Shown one piece after another: positions 1-11,900 of a stretch of DNA of 64,000 nt (positions are counted from its first letter, which is position 1; each line of letters begins with the position of its first letter). The position numbers and the translations under genes were made by a program. Below the pieces are notes generated by a model. It did no database searches. It was given only the letters and a program-made list of their open reading frames with translations, and was not told the origin of the DNA. The DNA lies in NCBI RefSeq assembly GCF_018812025.1, contig NC_063058.1, positions 16,826,797 through 16,890,796 of the forward strand. Reading direction: 5' to 3'. The DNA is from Megalobrama amblycephala (taxonomy: Eukaryota > Chordata > Actinopteri > Cypriniformes > Xenocyprididae).

Positions 1-179
1 TTTCTTGCAACCCTTGTCACAGTGTTTTTGTAATTTTGTCAAAGTAAAATATCACTATTTTATGACATCCTGTTTTAATATGTTTCCATTTTTTATTAGC
101 TCAGTTCTGTATCTGAACAATAGTTCAACACATCTAGGATTTTTGCAGGTAAATAAGGCATCATTACAATTTATAGTGA

Positions 180-330
180 CACTTTACAATAAGGTTCCAT
201 TTAACATTATTAACTATATTACTTAACATTAACTAACGATGAAAAATACTTATAAAGCATTTCTTAATCTTAGTTAATGTTAATTCCAGCATTTACAGCA
301 TTTATTACATTATTAAAATCATAAGTTGCA
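180..330. repeat. Fragment of a TTAATGTTA-rich interspersed repeat
   Basis: Repeated occurrences of forward and reversed TTAATGTTA/TAACATTAA words resemble a widespread fish transposon remnant. The rest of 1-340 is AT-rich with no gene seen. Confidence 0.35.
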
Positions 331-340
331 TAATAGATAA

Positions 341-644
341 AGGTAGTTCAAATTCTATCAACTCAATGTTGTTCCAAACCTGTATAATTTTCTTTGTTCT
401 GTTGAACACAAAGGAAGATATTTTGAGGAATGTGTTAAACTGAACAGTTTTGGGGCACCATTGACTTCCATAGTAGTTTTTTTTTCCTACTATGGAAGTC
501 AATGGTGCCTCAAAGTGGCCTAGTTACAAACGTTCATCAAAATATCTTCCTTTGTGCTCAACAGAACAAAGAAATTTATACAAGTTTGGAACAACATTGG
601 GTTGAGTAAATGATAGAATTTTTATTTTGGGGTGAACTATCCCT
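341..644. mobile_element. Foldback (palindromic) TTAA-flanked element, degraded left end
   Basis: The two halves are inverted copies meeting at CTACTATGGAAGTCAATGG near 470-505. The right end is GGTGAACTATCCCT followed by TTAA (645-648). The left end is shortened to AGGTAGTTCAAATTC. It is nonautonomous and resembles the palindromic MITEs described from zebrafish (Angel-like); that name is unverified. Confidence 0.75.
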
Positions 645-648
645 TTAA

Positions 649-1594
649 AGGTGCCCTAGAACCAGTTTTTACAAGATGTAATATAAGTCTAAGGTGTCCC
701 CTGAATGTGTCTGTGAAGTTTCAGCTCAAAATACCCCATAGATTTTTTTTAATTAATTTTTTTAACTGCCTATTTTGGGGCATCATTAACTATGCACCGA
801 TTCAGGCTGCGGCCCCTTTAAATCGCGCGCTCCCTGCCCCCCGAGCTCTCGACTATAATACAGTGCATTTACAAAGTTCACACAGCTAATATAACCCTCA
901 AATGGATCTTTACAAGATGTTCTTCATGCATACTGCACGCATGCGTCGGATCATGTGAGTATAGTATTTTTTTGGGATGTTTACATTTGATTCTGAATGA
1001 GTTTGATAGTGCTCCGTGGCTAAAGCTAACATTACACACTGTTGGAGAGATTTATAAAGAATGAAGTTGTGTTTATGCATTATACAGGCTGCAAGTGTTT
1101 AAAAATGAAAATAGCGACTAGTAACTTTAACCACATTTAACAGTACATTAGCAACATGCTAACGAAACATTTATAAAGACAATTTACAAATATCACTAAA
1201 AATATCATGTAATCATGGATCATGTCAGCTATTATCGCTCCATCTGCCATTTTTCGCTATTGTTCTTGCTTGCTTACCTAGTCTGATGATTCAGCTGTGC
1301 ACAGATCCAGACGTTAATACTGCCTGCCCTTGTCTAATGCCTTTCATAATGTTGGGAACATGGGCTGGCATATGCAAATATTGGGGGCGTACATATTAAT
1401 GATCCCGACTGTTACGTAACAGTCGGTGTTATGTTGAGATTCGCCTGTTCTTCGGAGGTCTTTTAAACAAATGAGATTTATATAAGAAGGAGGAAACAAT
1501 GGTGTTTGAGACTCACTGTATGTCATTTCCATGTACTGAACTCTTGTTATTCAACTATGCCAAGGTAAATTCAATTTTTGATTCTAAGGCACCT
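649..1594 (+). mobile_element. 946-bp TTAA-flanked nonautonomous DNA transposon, copy 1
   Basis: Ends are AGGTGCCCTAGAA and TTCTAAGGCACCT as inverted repeats, with TTAA directly on both sides (645-648, 1595-1598). The target site and ends fit the piggyBac or Kolobok class. No transposase frame is present. Other copies are at 32453-33426, 43258-43901 and, reversed, 47602-48566. It shares the TTAA at 645-648 with the preceding foldback element. Confidence 0.85.
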
Positions 1595-1599
1595 TTAAT

Positions 1600-1849
1600 G
1601 TTAGTTAATGCATTACTGAATTTAATTACCGAAAGTAACTGTAAAAATACATCCATATTTCTATCTGCATGTTCAGTCTTCTGTTTCCACCCATATCATA
1701 TCAAATGAATGTGTCTTATCTTACCTATAATATTACCAATAAAAAAGTGATAGGAACCATTCTGGAATAAATTTAGTTATTAATTAAATTGCTCAATCTA
1801 AAAAGTGAAAAGGGTCAAATTTAAATAAATTCTGAAAATCAGCAGGTGT
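1600..1849. other. AT-rich unique sequence between repeat and candidate promoter
   Basis: Nothing recognisable apart from AT-rich DNA. No coding or structural signal is seen. Confidence 0.4.
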
Positions 1850-2270
1850 CACAAGCTGTAACTCAAATGCTGGTTTGCCTCCAGCTCGTCTCTGTTTCCA
1901 TAGATGCAGCAGCGTGCCCGCTCTTGTGTATCTCTCTAAAGCATCCGTGCAGAAACGTTAGCTTGAGGAGTTCCGCCATCTTCGAGAGCAGTGAAAAGCT
2001 CAAACATAGACATCAAATTGTTCAGCTACAAACATACGTGCGAATTATTGGTGGTGTTACCCAATTTGGCTAGTTCAAAACACTGTCTGATTATAAAATA
2101 TGATTTTATCATATCATACATGTTTCTGTCAGGGCGTTAAAGAGCGAGACAAACCCTCACACGGGAAGCAGCATGGACTGGAACGGCCAGCGCTAATGAC
2201 AGCTGTATAGAAACGGAGAAAACACCTTCATATTAGGTTAGGAGGCGCGACAGTTCCCTTATACGATACC
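1850..2270 (+). promoter_or_regulatory. Candidate dnajc24 promoter / 5' untranslated exon region
   Basis: This patch lies between the upstream repeats and the acceptor at 2507 and has higher GC than its surroundings. It contains CGCCATCTT (1974-1983), a match to the YY1-type site common near vertebrate housekeeping starts. A possible first exon around 2130-2240 contains a short reading frame of seven codons plus stop (2173-2196). No TATA box or unambiguous donor could be fixed, and part of it could be an unrecognised repeat. Confidence 0.3.
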
Positions 2271-2511
2271 ATCCTACAATATATATATACTTTTTATCGC
2301 TTTGTATACTTTTTCGGTAGTATGTGACGTGCTGTACATCCTGTCAGCTGAAGACAGACTATATTAAACCTATTTATTATTAACTAATCATTACTTTTGA
2401 AGAGTAATATGGTCAATATGAATGTGTGCATGCTTTAAATTAAACGTATCTGTTGTTTTGAACAAATTATTAATGCTTTCCTCTGCATTTATGATTGTTT
2501 TCTGCAGAATT

Positions 2512-2619
2512 ATGGCAGATACCCGTGGTCTTCATAAAGAATGGTACTCAATACTGGGTGCCTGTCCAACAGATGACATACAAGAGCTGAAACAGAAGTA
2601 TCAGAAACTCATTCTCATG
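2512..2619 (+). CDS. dnajc24: dnajc24 coding exon 1 (residues 1-36)
   Basis: Begins MADTRGLHKEWYSILG and ends KLILM, covering helices I and II of the J domain up to just before HPD. The acceptor is tttctgcag at 2499-2507, so the exon itself probably starts at 2508 with four untranslated bases. The donor is gtaggt from 2620 (phase 0). In-frame ATGs upstream at 2422 and later lie before the acceptor, inside the presumed intron, and are not used if that splice is real. Confidence 0.93.
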
Positions 2620-2871
2620 GTAGGTGCTCAGCAAATGTTCCCATGCATCAGTGGTTCTCAACCAGGGGGCTGGTCCCACTAAAATAATTTCAAATGATTT
2701 GCATTAAAATAATCAGAAATTGCTGAAAATCAAGCCATGGGCCTTTAAATTGTACTCTGAACAGGTTAAAACTGTCCCCGCCTCCAATTGTTTTTTCTTT
2801 TTTGCTTAATTCCTATACTGCCTGGTCACTGAGATCATATGAAATAATAATTTATAACAATAATATACATT

Positions 2872-2923
<52 letters not shown>

Positions 2924-5900
2924 TATGGTCAGGATATATATTATACATTCATACATACATATAAATATACACAAACACTTTATTTTTGTGTACAGGTCAT
3001 TGACGAATAAGGTTTTTAAAAAACCTAATGGAGATATAAATTTTGACATTTTATTAAGTTAACAATGAGATTGTGGTTTTTATTATCAATTAACACTGAT
3101 TTTATCATATTTTACAAGATGGACAAAATCTGTCACCAGAAAAGTCATTCAGTTTAACTAAAATTTCGGTTTTACCGAAAGACACTTTTGGTTAGACCGA
3201 ATGACAATATTTTCAAACAATGCTAACAGACTGATATCTAGCTAGCTAGCAAAAGGAAAATCAAACATTTTTTATTTAGTTCGTCCAAGTATTAAAATAT
3301 TACAACATTTTCCATATTTTATAGCGGTTGTACCGAATGACCTGATGTTTCGGGACATGTGTATTAGCAAGTGAAAACATTAATTTTTCAAATAGCTAAG
3401 AGAGAGTTAGTTACTTTGCTTCACGACCATGTGGTTCTTTGCAGGTGTCTGAATGATGACACATCCTGTCACATGATATTGACCGCATGACTTGATCCAA
3501 AATGGTCCCTTTATATTGGTTACTCCGAATAACATCAATGAAATTCATTTTTCCGTACATTCTTTCTCATAACAAAGCAACGACTTCTACACATTTATTA
3601 CATTTTAAGACAAATTAATCACAAATGAAATGGCTGTATTGGCCTTTTGACACTTCAAAATCTTTAAAATACCTTTATATGTAGAAAAATATAATTAAAA
3701 ACTTTTGGATTCAATAAAAGAGATCTAGTTGTAATACATTACATACTTTGGATGTCATATCTTTGTTTTTTTCATAAATATATGCCTCTGGACAAAAAAA
3801 ATGCGCCGTCACGTGATTGACCCGTACTCATGTGTATCAAATATTTACATTATGGTCAGAAGTGTGCAGACCAACAAGCAGTTCTTGAAACTTCTGAAGT
3901 CTAAGAGTATCAATAATATATATATTACTGATACTCTTAGTTTTGAATATTGTGTTGGAAAACAGTGGGCCATGGAGTCAGTTAAATGTTATTTAATACA
4001 CAATAAATGCTGTATGTTATGCAGTGCATGTCTACTGAACTCAAAGTGATCAAACTGATACCGAGATAAAGATTATGCTTGATTCTCCTATCAAACTTTC
4101 CTCCAAGGGCAAATTGTTCTTGCTAAATACAAGCTTTGAAAACATGCACAATTAATCAATGGCATCAGTATTTCTCATTAATACACATTGCAGGTTGATT
4201 TATCCCAGTAAAGTTATACTTAAGCTGATTTGTTTAATCCCAAACCCATTTTAATTACAGCAATCTCATAACACCAGTCGATCAATCAGGATGTGTGCCG
4301 TGCAATTTGTAGAAGCAGTTTGAAGACTCCAGTCCAAATATGCCTTACGCAACATACAGCAGGAGAGTGATTGGTAATGAAATTGATAACTTTTTAGCCA
4401 GTCATAGTCAAATGAATCAGCATCTTGTGATAGAAATGACATCACATATTAGTTTCTTCATATTATAGCTAGACAGCTGGGCAGGAGTCCGTTTACTGAT
4501 TCAGAATTCAGCATTGCCGTTGTAACCTCAATCTATACTGCTGTAATACCAGGATTACTGTTTGCAGTCACTCAGTGTCCTGCCTCATTCCTTCTGAGAT
4601 CAGCCTGACAGTAGGTGGCAGTAGTGTGATGGCAGTAGCCTTTGTGCCCCAGTCTCTCTCCTCCCTCTCCATTGATGCAGAAAGCGGCTGCAGGCAGCAC
4701 ACCAGAGCCCAGCGGAGGATGTGGCAGTGCTCCCTTCGCAGCCTCTGAGAGATGATGATGTATTGTTAGAGCTGGCGAGTGCTCCAAATTGCCCAGCCCT
4801 TTATATTGTGTTCCTGCTCTCCAAGCTCCATTAGCCCCAGTAAATGAATATTTTACAATGCGTGCAAAGAGACAGCAATTAAAGCGTGTAACTCCAGAGG
4901 GGCAGGAGGACGGGCTGCTCTAACAGAGCTCCTGCCTCTCGTTGTGTTATGTATTTATGACAAGTACCTGAGCTATACAGACTGGAAATTGTGGAGTGAC
5001 ACTATGGTAAATGTGTGATAACCGCATTAGTGCAAATACATCTTAAGAAGACTTTGGAAAACAGTATACTGTAGTTTTTCGCTAAGGTTTTCATAAGTTA
5101 TATATTGTGGCATAATCTGATTTTTATTTTTAAAAGATGGCCCAGATTCTGAAAGTATTATATACAGCATGGAACAACTTTGGGATTTAATTTTGTGTAT
5201 ATGTAACATTTTAACATTACTACAGTTCAATTTGGGATGTTTTTAATGAAATTAAGACTTTTTTTTCCCATCAAGTATGCATTAAATCAATCAAAAGTGA
5301 CTTTTATAATTTTGCATTGTTATTTCAAAAAAATGCTGTTCTTTTTAACTTTCTATTCATTGTATTAATCAAATAAATTATCATGGTTTCCACAAAAATA
5401 TTAAGCAGCACAACTGTTTCAACATTTATGATGAAAAGTTTCAGCATATTAAAATTATTTCTGAAGAATCATGATCTTTCAAAAATATCTTCCTGACACC
5501 AAGCTTTTGAACAGTAGTGTTTGTATGTAATTAAATCAATAATGAAAAAATATAATAATATTAAAGGGAGAGTTCACCCAAAAATGAAAATTCTGTCATC
5601 ATTTACTCATTGTTCCAAACCTGTAACGGAAGATATTTTGAACAATGTTGATAGGCATTGACTTCCATAGTATTTTTTTTTCCTACTATGGAAGTCAACC
5701 TACCATCAACTGTTTGGTTACCAACATTCTTAAAAATATCTACTTTTGTGTTCAACAGAAGAAAGAAATTCATACAGGTTTGGAAAAACATGAGGGTGAA
5801 TAAATGATGGTAGAATTTTAATTTTTGGGTGAACTATCCCTTTAAATAAATTAATATTGTGAGGGAAAAAATAATCAATTATGCTTAAAGGATTAGTCCA

Positions 5901-8900
5901 CTTTTAAATACACTTTTCCTGATAAATTTACTCACCCCCATGTCATCCAAGATGTTCATGTCTTTCTTTCGTCAGTCGAAAAGTAATGAAGGTTTTTAAG
6001 GAAAACATTCCAGGATTTTTCTCCTTACAGTGGATTTCAATGGCTACCAACATATAGGGCTTTAAACGATCCCAGACGAGGAATAAGGGTCTTATCTAGC
6101 GAATCGATTGGTCATTTTCGAAAAAAAATACAACCGTTTATGCTTTATAAACAAAATATCACCTTGAACGTACTTTCCGCTTCCGCATTCTTCATAACGC
6201 TTACGCTGAATGTCCTACGCCTTCCCTATTCAAGTTACGGAAAAAAACGAAACTGGCGTCGCGTTCGTTCCGTAAGTAGAATAGGGAAGGCGTAGAACAT
6301 TCAGCGTAAGCGTTATGAAGAATGCGGAAGCGGAAAGTACGTTCAATGCGATATTTTGTTTATAAAGCATAAACGGTTGTATTTTTTTTCGAAAATGACC
6401 GATCGATTCGCTAGATAAGACCCTTATTACTCATCTGGTATCGTGTAGAACCCTTGAAGCTGCACTGAAACTGTAATTTTGACCTTCAATCTGTTGGTAG
6501 CCATTGAAATTCACTGTAAGGAGAATAATCCTGGAATGTTTTCCTTAAAAACCTTCATTTCTTTTCAACTGACGAAAGAAAGACATGAACATCTTGGATG
6601 ACATGGGGGTGAGTAAATTTATCAGGAAAAGTGTATTTAAAAGTGGACTAATCCTTTAATACAGTGTTTTTTTTACATTACATTTATTAGGTAATTAAAA
6701 TAGTATTTTTGTTTAAATTTAGTTTATAGATGCCTAAGCTTAGATCAATTAAAAATATATTTATACATTTTTACTTTTTAAAAAATCTTGCATTTTCAAA
6801 TTCAGCCCAGCGTATCTTCATCCTTCCATCAGACACTCAATCAAACGCTCTGTTACGACAGACCTGAAACTCAGTTCACAGGGACTGTCTATTTGACAAA
6901 AGACTACCCAGGGAGATGTTTGTGGAGCAGCGGTATGTGCTTGCCAGGGCTAAGCTGCACTTCACACCTGTGGTCCTGACTCCTCAAGCTCACCTACAAA
7001 GAGTAGAGGGAAGAAAAACCCTATCTCCGATTCTGCCACTGGGGAGAAAGTCTAATTCTCTAGCAGAATCTGGCATCCTGCTGGAGGTAACTGAGAAATT
7101 GTGCTGCCAAGCTTGCACAACTATTCTCAGGGTTCAGGAACGGAGCTGTTTTTCCTTTTCTGTGCTGGCTGAGAATAGCTGTTGGACATATTACTTTGGG
7201 AAAGGTGGTTCAGCTTGCCATACCACTGATATTTAAACCAATGTTTTTGCACATGCATCTTCATTGCCGTTATGGGTACTAAAATACACCCCAAAACGCG
7301 TGTCTCTCTCTTTTTTTTTTTCCACCAACATGTGACTTTCCGTGTTGTGAACGTTCATTAAAATACCATCTTCAAATAGACAAATTTAAGCATTACATTA
7401 TATAGTTTGTTGAAGCACAAGTGCACCTGGTGCACTGTATTATACTGAATTATATTTCCAGTGTTATTCAATCTAGATGGCTTCGCTGATTTAAAGTTTC
7501 ACTTGCGGCTCAAGTTTTCACTTTAGCTATTTAGCTTTGGTCATTCTCTGATCCTCTGATCTGAAGCATCCTAAACACAAATCGATTTAATCCTCTTAGC
7601 TGGTATCCTGTGCAGTTCCTAATCTTAATGTCTTTTTTACTCTGGTACTTTTAATTAAACTGAGATTTGAGTGAAGAAGAATGCTTTTCTTGCATTTTAC
7701 CAACTTGAAATTCTTCTCAGATTGTAATGGTGGCCTGGATTGAATGCACTGCCAAAAGCCTTTCCATCAATTGGATGGCTGCAATGAATGATTTACGTCA
7801 GTATATTTAAGGATCTTTCAGTTAAAGTTCATTGGCCCCTCTTTTTCATATTTTAGAGTGGGCTGCGAGGCAGCAGAGCGCTGTGTCCTCTTTCACCCGA
7901 TCTGTAAAAATGCCAAGAAATGGTTAATGATTCTCTCAATCAGGAAGTTAATTTTTGGCTTGTTGCTGAAGTTGCTTTTCTGTTCCTCTTCTCATCGCAT
8001 TCTGACCGCCCATTAACAAAGTGAAAACAACAACAAAAACACAAACAGAGAAGGGGACGGGGAGGGGAGGGATGAACGGGAAACAACGGAGAACGGGCAC
8101 CCTTATATTTTAATTAGTTTTAAACGTAATTGCTTGAAATGATTAGTTGAATTCAGTCTTCCTGTTACTTAAAATTAAAAATATAATCGCTGTGGACAGT
8201 AATTGGCTTGCCCCAGATTGTCGGTTATTGTAGCCCAGTGTCACCCCATGCATCATTACCCGACTTTGGCGGCGACGCAGCTTCTGAACTATAGTGACCA
8301 TACAAAAACACAAACACACACACACATGCAATGCTGTGCTTGCCTGTGCCAGAGCATAATCAGAGTTTGGTTGAATGCCTGCTCGAAAGGATCTAAGTTG
8401 TTTTCCGTTTGCCCCTTTCAACCTTGCTCTTCTCCAGTGGGCGAATGAAGTGCCCCACGGCTCAGCCGACCCTCGACCCCCTCTAATCGATAGCCACAGC
8501 CCACGATCCGTAGATTCCTCAAGGAAAATGACTCTGCGCTGTAAGGATCCATCCAGGCTGGAAGGGACTGGCAAAATAACCCTGAAAGCTCACTTTAGGC
8601 TGCATTAGACTTCGGGGTAAAAAATGTTTATTTTGGAGAAGCTGCGAGACGGTGAGAACTGTCATATTTTAGGACACAGTGGGGATTGCATTAGTGTTTT
8701 TGGCTGGAGGAAGGAGGCGGCCTTTGCCCTTCTAACTGTCTACTCGGTCTAGTCTTGTCATTGAAAAGACATATCTGTCCTAACTGATATATATTTTGCA
8801 CCATTGTCCGTTTTTGTGTCCATGGTCTGCCTTCTCTGGTAAATTGTCCAAAAGCACAGCAAATTGCCCATGAACTTTTTTGTCAAGACTTGTCATCTTG

Positions 8901-11900
8901 TTTACATTTTTTTATTATTCTACCTTTTGTATGTCCAATCATATTGACAGTTTCTGTCGTGGTTTAGTTGCATAAAAAATGTTTTTGTCCAAATGTAATA
9001 GTTTCAATCAAGCACGACTGTCATTGGTTGTCATTACTGACTCATCATTCTGCATTTTGATTGGCAGTTTCATCCAGACAAGCAGAGGCCGGACATATCA
9101 GAAGGGGAGGCGGAGCAGCACCTGCAGAGATTCATTGACATCGATCAGGCTTGGAAGATCTTGAGTAATGAGGAGAGCAGGAAGGAGTACAACCTCCTGC
9201 TACGGGGTACGATCCTTCCTGTCTATCCTCTTGTGAACTTTCAGTCTCATCCTTCTAAGTACCAAAACTATACTACAGTGAATTTGGAGGAATTGTGTTT
9301 AGATGGGCTTCGCTGTATTGAATTTCGTAAAATGCTTTTGCTAAGCGACCACACTTAGGGACCAAAATATCATAGAGACATGAAGTGGGCTTGTTTGCTA
9401 ATTAATCACCTTGCAACACCCTAGAAACCACCCAGAATACTCTGAAATTCATTCAGTATTGAAACTACAGTTTTTGGAAGAATTCTGTTTAGATGCAATG
9501 GGCTTCATTGTATCGAATTTTTTAAATAATCAATGATTATAAAATGGGCAAAAATAATCAGACTAAAGGTACGGTTACATTTTACCATTATTCAGCGAAA
9601 TTTCATGGACGAAATCCAGTCATTTCAATAGGAATCTGCATGATTGGGAGTTTTGTGAATGGCAAAAAAGTTCCCCACGCAGGTTTTGCTTGTTCAGGTT
9701 GGTCGAGTGAATTCACCATGCTGACCAACAGAAGGCTGCTGCTTGGTTTGGAAGTGAATTCTGTGTGAGCGGTGCTTCATACATTGCTACATTATGATCA
9801 ATGTACATTTTTTGCCCTCAAAATTTTGTAGAAATTTCGTTAATGACACCGCACCTTAAAAGTGAAGAAGGGATCATATTTAGGGACCTGAATATCATAG
9901 AGGCATGGAATGGACACTTCTGACTCGATAAATAAGTAGGGCTTTTAAAGATTTTTCTAGTCGACTAATAGTCGTTCATTTAAGTCGACTAATCCCACGT
10001 GTATATTAATAAGCCATATAAATCATAATAATGAGCCTTAAGTTGCCTATATATAATACATAGCCTAATCAGCGAAAAAACAGCAGGGAGAAACATTTTA
10101 ATAAGGCAAAATATATATCAGTTAGGACGGATATGTCTTTTCAATGACAAGACTAGACCAAGTAGACAGTTAGAAGGGCAAAGGCTGCCTCCTTCCTCCA
10201 GCCAAAAACACTCATGCAATGTCTAAACATTTTAAAAATGTATTGGTAATGTTTTCTGTGTTTTCGGGTAAGTGGACGATGCTGAATCTCCACAGTAGTG
10301 GACTCGCCTATATGCATGTTTCACACAGATTACATAATCTGAGAATATTTGTTTTCCACTTGAATTGGTTGACAATCTCTTGACATTTCATGCTTTCTAT
10401 AGATATATTTCTCATGTCTGTGAGGCAAGTATACACTGCGTTTTAGTTTATTTTTTTGACGTGCTCAAGTTCACAGAGACCGAGACGGCAGAAAGCACAT
10501 CCTGTTTTCTTGTTATTGTGAGTTTACACAAATAAAAGTTTTTACAGTTTTGAATGATGTATTACTCTTATCTGTATGACCAAAAATTGAGTATTTTATT
10601 TAAGTTCTTTCTGCTGTTATCAGGAAAAAATGCAAGTGATCACGCCGGTGCTTCCATGTCTTGCAATATAAGCGCGCTATACTTCAGCTTCCACATAAAC
10701 ACTTGCTTATGCACCTAATAATAGCACACCTTTATCTATGCTTACATTATAGCGAGCAGCTAAGTAAAGTTGCTACTACTTAGATGTTTCAAATGGTAAG
10801 CCATATTTGAAGTCAGTGGATGATGGGTGAATATTTGGATTTCCTGCCAGACATACTGTACTTACCAAACGACCCATGGTTAATGTTCTGTCCCTCATGG
10901 ACTGCTTGACTTCGCCACAAGTTAATAACATTTTTGGTTGACTAAGCCTCTACTAGTCGACTAATCGGATATTAGGGGGCAGCCCTAATAAATAGTCTCA
11001 CAGCAATGCCTTAGCAACTATCCAGAACAGTTTAGCACTGATGAGTACAACTCCTGTTTACTTTGGAAAAATAATATAAAAATTCATCATTCATTTCCAT
11101 TCATCGTTGATCATTTATTAAGAGCATAAAGCAGATTTGTCACTAGCCCTTTGGCAAACTAAAATTGTCTGAAATATTTAAAATACCAAAGGAAGGAATG
11201 AGAACCGAGCTGTTGTCTTTGATCTGGACAGATGCTTCCTTACAGAAGAGCGTAGCGAGAATTGTGGGTACTAGAGGAGGAGGGAAATAAAGAGAGAGAG
11301 CGAGAGAGAATGTAGGTCAGGTCTGTCACACATGGCCAGTTCTTACATGAAGTGATAGTCTGCTTCTCTCCTCTCTCGCCTAAGGAACAAGCTCCCCCTA
11401 GCCCTCCATTAGGACCTTCAATAAGTGTACATCCAGGGTCCTGTGCGCCATTAACTGGGGAGCTGTGGCATCGCCTTTGGGGGAAGAACACTTTGCACAG
11501 CTACTTGCTAACGTAGATCGCCACAGCCACAGAATTGACATTTAGAGAGCGTCCACAGAAAAACCAGGCCTTGTCTAGGCTGCTGCACATGCAGGAGTGA
11601 TGGAGTTGACCTCCTCATTTAGATGCAGTGACTTTATTTCCAATATCAGACACATTTTGTTTTGACTTCATTTACAAGTATTAAATAACTTTATATATAT
11701 ATTTTTTGGTTTCAAAACAAATGATTTTTTTTTTTTTTTTTACATATGATGATAATTATATGAAATGTCTCTTATTTATTATTATTATTATAATTATAAT
11801 ATATATTTTGGCATAAAATTAATGTAAAGCAAATGTTTCAAACTATGCAACCCTTTGTTTTTTCCTATATAGCAGAGCTGCACGATTCTGGATAAATTGA

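Noticed and set aside
2422..2511. In-frame ATGs upstream of the chosen dnajc24 start
   Set aside because: They precede a good acceptor at 2506-2507 and encode sequence unlike DPH4 proteins. They would matter only if that acceptor is not used.
8143..8574. 143-codon open frame on the - strand
   Set aside because: Lies within a dnajc24 intron, antisense, with no domain and no homology recognised.
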